Source: Liolophura sinensis | Lineage: Eukaryota > Mollusca > Polyplacophora > Chitonida > Chitonidae | Assembly (NCBI RefSeq): GCF_032854445.1 | Contig: NC_088298.1 | Location: 14,869,504 to 14,933,503, forward strand | Length of the DNA stretch: 64,000 nt | Direction of reading: 5' to 3' | Shown: in pieces, positions 12,401 to 21,400 of the stretch | Numbering within the stretch: the first letter of the stretch is position 1 | How the letters are laid out: each line of letters opens with the position of its first letter | The notes under the pieces: model-generated | What the model was told of the DNA's origin: nothing | Databases searched by the model: none | Seen by the model: only the letters and a program-made list of their open reading frames with translations | Translations under genes and position numbers: made by a program

Positions 12401-15400
12401 GTCTCAACTCTATACCCCGATGGTGTCTCAACTCTATGCCCCGATGGTGTCTCAACTCAATACCCCAATGGTGTCTCAACTCTATACCCCGATGGTGTCT
12501 CAACTCTATACCCCAATGGTGTCTCAACTCTATACCCCAGCGGTGTCTCATACATTCACTTATAAATAGCACCAATGGGGCCGCTTAACCGTCATAACAA
12601 TGCAAACCAAAACAATGCAAACGACATGATCGGAGTTCGGCGATCACTAGTAGACAAGTGAACTAGTAGCCGTTTACAGGTCTTGTCCTACTTACAAACT
12701 TACTTTTTCCTTAATGCTTATTGCAGTTGCTTTCAAAACGTTACTAAGATAAATATTTACCCATATATACGCTGAATGGAAACACAAAATAATGGCCCAT
12801 TACGTATATAATTGTGCATAGCCTGTGAGTACGTGCAAATTGAGACTCCCACGCTTTTGTATGGCGCGAGGCGCAATGAATCTGTCATCTATAGTCTGTA
12901 CTGCAAAATAACTCTGGAACATGGAGGTATAGCCTCTCACCGCCCAGCTGCGATTCAACCACTTGACTTCCTTTTCCAGGATGATTATTCCAAGGTCACA
13001 TGGAAACCTGCAGCTGTGTTGGACATCAGGTAATTGTGTAGTTCAAACAAGTGGCACGTGTGGAAAGGAACCCTAGGGCCAAATAAGGTTAGTGTTGATA
13101 GCATATGTGGGAGAAACTATTCGTGATTTTGGGTCAGTGTGGGGACAACTGTGTGAACTGGCAAGTGTCACTAGTATGCCCCCCTCCCCCCACTCCCATT
13201 CACTCCCACCCCTACTTCACTTATTATCGTCATCCAGCTACGGGAAAATGTATGCCTGCATCAGTCCAAGTGTCGAAATCGCAACAGGGAAGGTAGATGG
13301 CATTCTATATTCAAACTGTGAAGCGTATTGTTTCGACACGCTATGCTATTGTTACATCCTTCCAAAATGGGGGGACATTTTCGCAAGGCGAGGAAAGTTG
13401 TTGTACATTGCTTGTTGATAAAAATTCTTGATGGCCGATGTTCATGGACCTTTATATATGCAGGTCAGGTTTATGGGTGGAAGAAATCTTACTAAAGCGT
13501 TACACTGATTCTTCAGCTAGTATTTGAATTTACACTCCACTTACGTTATGCCTGATGACGCAAGACCAACCGGATCCATCGATTGGTTGAGCCATCGAAG
13601 TGAAATTGACGACATCTTGTCTGCGTCATTCGTTTCCATGACGACGGAACACGTAAACGTCATATCCTCTCCAATTTGTTTTGTTGAACACTTCCCGCAT
13701 TGTGAATCTGGTGCTAAAGACAATATCCATCCACCTGAAACCAAACAAACCAAGTATATGTTGAAACCATTTCGCCAGCAAGTGAGAACTTTTGATTTAT
13801 TTATTTATATTTGATTGATATTTAACGCCATATTCAAGAATTTTTCAGTGTTATTGGTGTAGGAAAAAGCATGCCCAGGGTATAAACCACTTACTTTTGA
13901 GATATTGCTAACGGACTTGCCTACATGTTACCTATTAATCATGCACACTACATTTATAGAAGACAAAGATGTATTTAGAAATTATGATTGGAATGAGAAT
14001 AAAAACAGTCCTACATCTTTAATATAGGTGACTGTTTCTGCACTCCCATTTTGCTAGTTAACTTCAATGGTTATTTTATGCTGACAGTCACACACCACGG
14101 CATAGTTATCCCTTTAGCACAACTTAAATCCCATGAAAAAATGGTGAATTTGTTGAATTTGTAATAATCAGGGATGCTATCATGTGTAGGGGAACCAGTC
14201 GTCGGCAGATATTAAAATCGAAAAGGCTGGATCGATATTCCGGAATAAAAACTATATCGAATGTCAAATTCCGGCTCCATGGACAACTCGCACAAGATGT
14301 ATAGGCCTATTTCTCGCTTCATCTGTTCTCATAAATCGTACATCTTGGTAAATTTTGGATACAACGCTGATACTTGCTACATATTTTTTCCAGGCTGAAT
14401 TGGACACACCAATAAAAAAAGAACGTCTGACTTTCTGTAATTGCCTGTAATTAAACAATAGGGTACCGTCGCCACCTAAATTTGGACCTAAGTGTTCATC
14501 CCTGTTCTTGCGATGACCATTTGAAAAATAAAAATAGCTACATGTTACCTATATGTATAGAAAGACAGAAATGGCCAATCCAGCTTGGACCCGAGAAGAC
14601 ACTAACAATATTAACCAGCCTGGTGATATCGTCATCCCACAGTCATGATATGACTGAAACATAAGTCTCAGCTTATCGTGCGACTAGGGGAATCCCCATT
14701 TCTACACATTGCTGACACTTACGTCAGCGTCATACAATTATTGCACTGGATGGAGTTGTAAATTCGACATTATTTTCTAATTTGTCAATATCTAATTCGC
14801 GTACCTTTCAGATCAGTCTCACTGAAGCTCCGGTTTTGAACATTCTCTCTTACCTTCCTCAAAATCTGGCTTGACGGTTTGACAAATGACGATTTCATTT
14901 TGGAGGACTATCACGCGTGGCAGACGACAGTGACCAGGCAGTGTTTGTTTCGCGCGCTATAATACTGTGTCAGAGGAGATAATTCATATAACTATATCCC
15001 AAAAATTACACGGCTGAAACGCTCACAAATCATTGCGCTCTTGGGAAGAACAGTTTGCTGCAACATAATTTTTAGAAGATCTAGTTCAGTCCCGGGCATT
15101 CCAAACACATGTTGGCTACGCGACGATGAAAGTTCCGGAAATAAGGATTTGCAGAACTTCAAGGATTCTCCCTAATGTTCTGTTTTGACAGTTTGATACA
15201 CGACGCAATTTTGAAAAATTATCGCAAGAGCCTGACGATGGCGACGTCCACCTCGAGCACGAGTTAGTTCCTCGCCCAAAGACTTATGTCAGAGGCGATA
15301 ACCCGTCTAAACACAAAGCTAAATCTCCTGTACAAAGATTAAACTCTCAGCATCACGCTCTTGGGGAAAACAGTCTTGCACACGAATAATTTAAAGATCG

Positions 15401-18400
15401 AGTTCAATCCCGCAAAATCAAGAGAAATAAGAATTGTAAATAAAGCTTGTTTTATATGTATCTTGTTAATCTTTGTGCTGGGTGGACTGGATTATGGACC
15501 AATCATTTAAAACCAATGCATATATCGTAACTTAATAATCGTATGTTGGCTTCGTATGAGGTACTCTTCAGATCAATGATTGTGTGTGTTTTTTTTGTTG
15601 TAGGGGCAGGTATTCGTGAAGCTAATCTATGAAATCAGACATATTTCAACTGGCCAGAGGGACATTTTCTAATCAACTGTTAAAATAAAAAAAAGTCCGA
15701 ACTGACGCTTAATCTGAGTTCAGTGGATAGAACAAAGAAATCACGCCATTTTTATAAGGTTTGAGACTGGAACATGTACATAGATTTTTATTCTTTATAC
15801 TTTAAGGTTAATATATATTAACATTAATTTTATTCTAAAGCTGAGCAGTTCGTTCGTTTTGTATTTTACTTTATATGCACTGTCATCAAAAAGTACTTCA
15901 GTGCCGAAGTAACTTTTAAATCGATTGGCGATTTGCTAAATCTAAATTGAAATCTTTTCAAAACAGAAAACTTAAATAGTGAATAGGCTTTGTAATGCTA
16001 TCTGATATTGAAATTTGAATTACGATGACCCGATTTACATGGTTTATCCTCAAGTGTTGCCAAATTCGATTGCTCCTTTTTACATCCGGATTGATACAAC
16101 CATTTTTTTCCTTTAATTTTCACATTTGTACTTTCCAACTTCCGAGATCCTCAAAAACGATCGAGCGCAAAATGGTAATTGAGGATCTCATGACTATTTC
16201 TCCTTTATACACCAAAAAATGAGTAATACATTTTTTTTTTCTTCGCGAAGTTTCGACTATATCAGCGGAATAAAGCAAGCAACCGAGGTTGATTATCGCA
16301 TGACCGATTCCCTATAGTCTCCGTTCAAAATAAATCCCCTAAGACATGAGAAACGAAAAAAGACACGAAATTAGACTGGTATCTTGCACGCAATATTGAG
16401 ACTAAAGTAGTCAGTAGTTGTAAATGAGGTCAGGAAGACTCAACGGAAGTGGATCGTTTAATCTGAAGATTGGAGTAAGAAATGTGCATGTGAATAAGCC
16501 AAATAGCATTTTCAACGACGCTTAAAACAGCCAGGTCATGGGCAGATAAACAACAATATGTAAAGCAATGTAAGCATCGGTAGCTTCCACACAACTCACG
16601 CAAATTCACGCAAATCCAACAATTTAGGAGCACAAGAATAAATAGCCATTTGCTTTTGTTTGTGTGAAGACCGTGTAACCCGTTCTGCGCATGCGTGATA
16701 ATGAGCACTTGAAAATCTTATCCGGCAATAATTCGACTGAATATCCGGGTTTCCTTTGGATGAAGAAAGAAAGCTGTCACCCCTGTTTATAAATAACTGT
16801 ACGCTAGAAAGCTTTATATCATACATAACGGAAGAAGTTGTCATAGGTACCAGCATACTTTTACACATGTAACAAATGCTTTAAAATTTAAACGCAATAC
16901 ACGGACATGCTACTGCAGCTTTTACGGTAAAAATAGCCTTACTTTTGTATGGCTGCATGTAATGGTAAGAAAGGAAACCGTATCGTTCATAAGGAAACCA
17001 ATGTTTTCGCTGCCCTTACTTCAGTATTAAACTCAGCTAGTAATAAGGGTTTTACCGTATATAGCGCAATAAATGGTCAATTTTCCTTCGTAATACATCT
17101 GAGAGGGAGAAAGGCTTTACCGTAAATTACGTAAACGGTGTATGCATTGACACTATATTTATTTATTTGTTTGATTGGTGTTTTACGGCGTACCCACCTG
17201 AGTCACGGAGGTCCCACACTGACGCCATATGTTCATATAGATGGCAGCTGGAACAAGTCTGCCATATAAAACGCTATACGTAGCCATGTTATCCTTATTT
17301 CAATATAATAGCTGTCCACTAAGGGGAATTTGCCGTAGACGCGCTAAGCCTTTATGTTAAGCGATTTCTCTTTTTTTTCTTTCTTTTAGCTTTTTTTTCT
17401 TAGCATTCAACAAAAAACAGCTTGATTGGAATTTGGCGGTAATTGCTGTGAAGTGGCCGGTATCCGGGAGGAAGGCGAGAAGCACTTCGTTTGCACATTC
17501 TCTTCTTCTGTATTCCTCCAGCAGCGGGTTCGTCACTTAATCAAATATCTCAGGCTTTTGTGTGATTGTCATTTAAGTAATTACGGCTCTAATGGCTTCT
17601 TGTTTCCCGGGACACACGGAACTGCGGTTGCCGTGCAGAAATTCAATCTAGTGTTTGGACATACCCAACTGGACTGGATGCACTTAACCGTCATCTGCAC
17701 ACTGCTATGTTCTACCGTTCTTATGCCAACCGACTTCAATTTCTATATAATAATAATAATAATAAGACTTTATTTCCGACAGCAAGCTCAGTATAGACTG
17801 AGAAGTATATACTGACTGACAGAACAGTTGTACGCCATATTTAAAGTTGAGTCCCGTTATCTGTAGAGTAAATAATGCTTGGGGTCCTCCGTAGCTCAGT
17901 TGGTTAGCGCCCTAGCGCAGCGTAATGACCCAGGAGCGGTCGCTGTGGGTTCAAGTCCAGCTCATGCTGTCTTCCTCTCCGGCCGTAAGTGGGAAGGTCT
18001 GTCAGCAACCTGCGGATGGTCGTGGGCTTCCCCCGGGCTCTGCCCGGTTTCCTTCCACCATAATGCTGTCCGCCGTCGCATAAGTGAAATATTCTTGAGT
18101 ACGGCGTAAAACACCAGTCAAATAAATAAAAGAAATAAAATATAAAATATGCATGGGTATGGCATTACACAAAAATAAATGTATACACAGCAAAACGGCG
18201 TTAAACAAAAATACTAAATATTGGCTTGATAAATTTCAAGCCATCTGGTTCCTAAATTCTACAGATTTGGATGCGGAATTTGATTTAAACAAAAATCGAG
18301 TAAATAAATATTAACTTGATAATTTTAATAGCCATCTGGTCCCTAAATTCTGCATGTGGAATTTGCATCTCACTGTAGGATATTAGTAATTCTATCATTG

Positions 18401-21400
18401 TCAGCAATCTCACGTCACAACCTTAAACAGTGCACGGCATTCTCAGGGTCTCCCCGAAGGTCCTTTAAAAGACAACAGAGCACTTGTATTGTAGCTATAT
18501 CTGGAGCTTATAAGCCAAAGTAATATTGTCCTCAGCCTTACAGCTGTTGAAACAATACTCAGACGACCACCATACATATTACAAAATTAAGATCTAAAAT
18601 CTTGTTCTTAGAGAATCAAAGTTTTCCAAATCGTGCAAAAGATGCATATTCCTGGTAGCATGGTTGACACTGCGCTAAAGGCTTCATAATTACCCTTACT
18701 TTACTGTACTGCAACATTTTAAAGTTTTCAGAAACCTACTCTCTCGATAGCCAATGACACTGAGTCTCGTGTACTTCAGTCAGGGAATTTTCAACCAATC
18801 ATTGATCGTCCTTTACAAGTGTGCATTTCCTTGTTCGAAGTAAACGCATGTACGTTCAGATCCGATTCATTTCATGAAATACAACAGCAATAAGCAGTGC
18901 TATAAACGGTCATGTTCTTTCATCCAAACGCACAGGCACAGGAAATGTGCTGTTCATCGTTCTGTCAGGCAATACCAGTAATAGCGAAAGAGGTCGAACT
19001 GCCAATGTTTCCTGTGTGGTTGCCCCATTTATTTCTACCACGCCTTTTTCCCCTCAAAGTGACCGTCCCCTTTATAACCATTAACAAGTCGATGTGCAGG
19101 GAGTTATTTTTTCCGCTTGCTCATCTACGTCTACTGTGAAATACATTTATTCCATACACACCTCATAGTCGTCACTACGGACATTTTCCAGTGCCATGTT
19201 GTTTCGAACTCCTGTGAGTGTCAGTAACCAAGGTCTAATTTGGTACAGTGGACCCTGACTTGGTCGTGAATCATGCATATTTATGAAGTAAAGTTCAGGG
19301 TTTTGAAGAATTAATATGGTTCAGTAACTCAAGGTAAATGATGTTGAACATCGCTAGCTTGATTAAATGAACATGGACAAGAGAGTCTCCTCTTGGTTGC
19401 AGGCTGCATGGTTGTCTGGATTACACCGGAAATATTGGTTCTTGCATTACTAAAGGCATTGCGTGTTTCCGATCAATCTTCGAACAAAAAAGAGTCCGTG
19501 GAACTCCCATTTTGGAGACGATCCATACTATCATTCGGCCAGGCTGGTTGTTTGGTTGTTCAGGCTACCTTGAAATTAACGGTAATTCCTTTCAATATCG
19601 ATTAATAGATTGATTAATTGTTATTTTTTCACGCCAAACTCAAAGAATTGTTTTTTATAAGTTGGCCGTCAGTTTTCTGGATGGAGAAAACCCTGTGTGT
19701 CCGGAATAAACCATCGACATATGTCAAGTTACTCACGAACTTTCGTACATGTTCGGTGGAAAATAAGTGGTCTTTAACAAACATCAGACTTTGCAAAAGG
19801 CCACATGGGCGTCGTCTTCTTATCACAAAAGGCCACACTGGCGTCGTCGTCGTCTAATCACAAAGGGCCCCACGGGCGTCCTCGTATTGTCATAAAAGGC
19901 CACGCGGGGGTCGTCGTCTTGTCACAAAAAGCCACATGGGCGTCGTCGTATTGTCATAAAAGGCCACGCGGGGGTCGTCGTCTTGTCACAAAAAGCCACA
20001 TGGGCGTCGTCGTTTTGTCACAAAAGGCCACACGGGCGTCGTCGTTTAGCCAGAAACGGCCCCACGGGCGTCGTCGTATTGTCACAAAAGGCCCCAGGGG
20101 CGTCACCGTATTGTCACAAGAGGCCCCAGGGGCGTCATCGAATTGTCACAAACGGTCACACGGGCCTCGTCGTATTGTCACAAACGGCCACGCGGGCGTC
20201 GTCGTATTGTCAAGAACGGCCACACGGGCGTCGAAGAATTGTCACAAATGACCCCACGGGTGTCGTCGTTTTGTCACGAAAGACCACATGAACAGTGGAC
20301 GAAGTGCTGAGTTTGCTATCAATATTATTTTCACCACGTTACGAAAAATGTGCTCTTGTAGTGGTTTGATCCAACTGCAACCGTTGTTACGTTGAATTTT
20401 CATGCCGAAGACGCCGAGATTTCACCGCGTCTATCTACAGTGCAATTCTGCTCAGCGCCTTGCTAGGTAAAAGTGGCAGCCAATTGGTAACGTAAACCGG
20501 AGAAGCTTTCTGTTTTTGTAAATCGGTCTAAAGGCTACTGCATGGATTTACTTTAGTTCTGAAAACGACTTGATAACAAATCCATGGTCCAAATCGTCTT
20601 AAATTTAGAATATTAAACAAGGCCATTGGCTGGTTCATTTGAATAACCCATGGCCCTCGCGACATCGTGTTTCCGGTTGCGCTAACATGGTGCGTCCCAT
20701 GACCTCATCAGAATTTCAGATTATAAGCTGATTTATAGAGTTACCACGTTAGAAATAAATATCTGTGGGCGTTTAGGTCTGTTTCGACGCCTCTTCCCAA
20801 ATTACTCAGTTCATAAATGTTTGAAGATTATGTTAAGGGCCTCCCCGCTGGGCGCCAGATGAACGCACAACACTCAGAGGTTTTGCGGGACTAGGCGGGA
20901 TGTTTTAGTATGAAGAGCATCTTGCTTCCAGTCGCTGATAAACTCACCAACCCTAAATTTCCCACACGTTCCTGGCACCATTCGAATATCAATCTCTTTC
21001 CCTACTGACTTATAGTCTCCAAATAAAATTGCCCCCCCCCCCCCCCACCGCAACACTCACTTCTCACAACTTCTCCCCTCCTATTTTGACGGTCGAGTTT
21101 TGTTTGGACTAAGCGACGTTCCAGTTACAGTTGTGAACGACGAACTACTTTCGTATCGATTTCCATTCTCCCATCCTGATGGCAAAATACATCATCAATA
21201 ACAGACTTTTATTTGATTCCACGGCATCTGGAATTAGAATGTCGCCTTTCGTAGCTTGCTGAGGCTCCTTGGTTCTGTCTTGCGGTCAATCGCTAAATAG
21301 CACCACTCATCCATCACGCATTTTATTCCAGTAATTTAAAACCTGTTTTGTTAGGACAGAAATGCGAGGGCTTATTAAGAGCTATTGCGGGCCGGGTGAA

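Noticed and set aside
12109-12588. 159- and 137-residue open frames on opposite strands
   Set aside because: Both are produced by the 24-bp minisatellite, whose period is a multiple of three.
14181-14712. Possible inverted-repeat element (ATGTGTAG.GGG near both ends)
   Set aside because: The inverted similarity stops after about 20 bases and no target duplication is visible.
17426-17815. 129-residue frame as a possible gene in intron 1
   Set aside because: No motif, ends in an ATA microsatellite translated as poly-Ile, and no splice context.
19805-20291. 148- and 102-residue open frames
   Set aside because: Produced by the 32-bp GC-rich array; no domain and they lie in intron 1 on the opposite strand.
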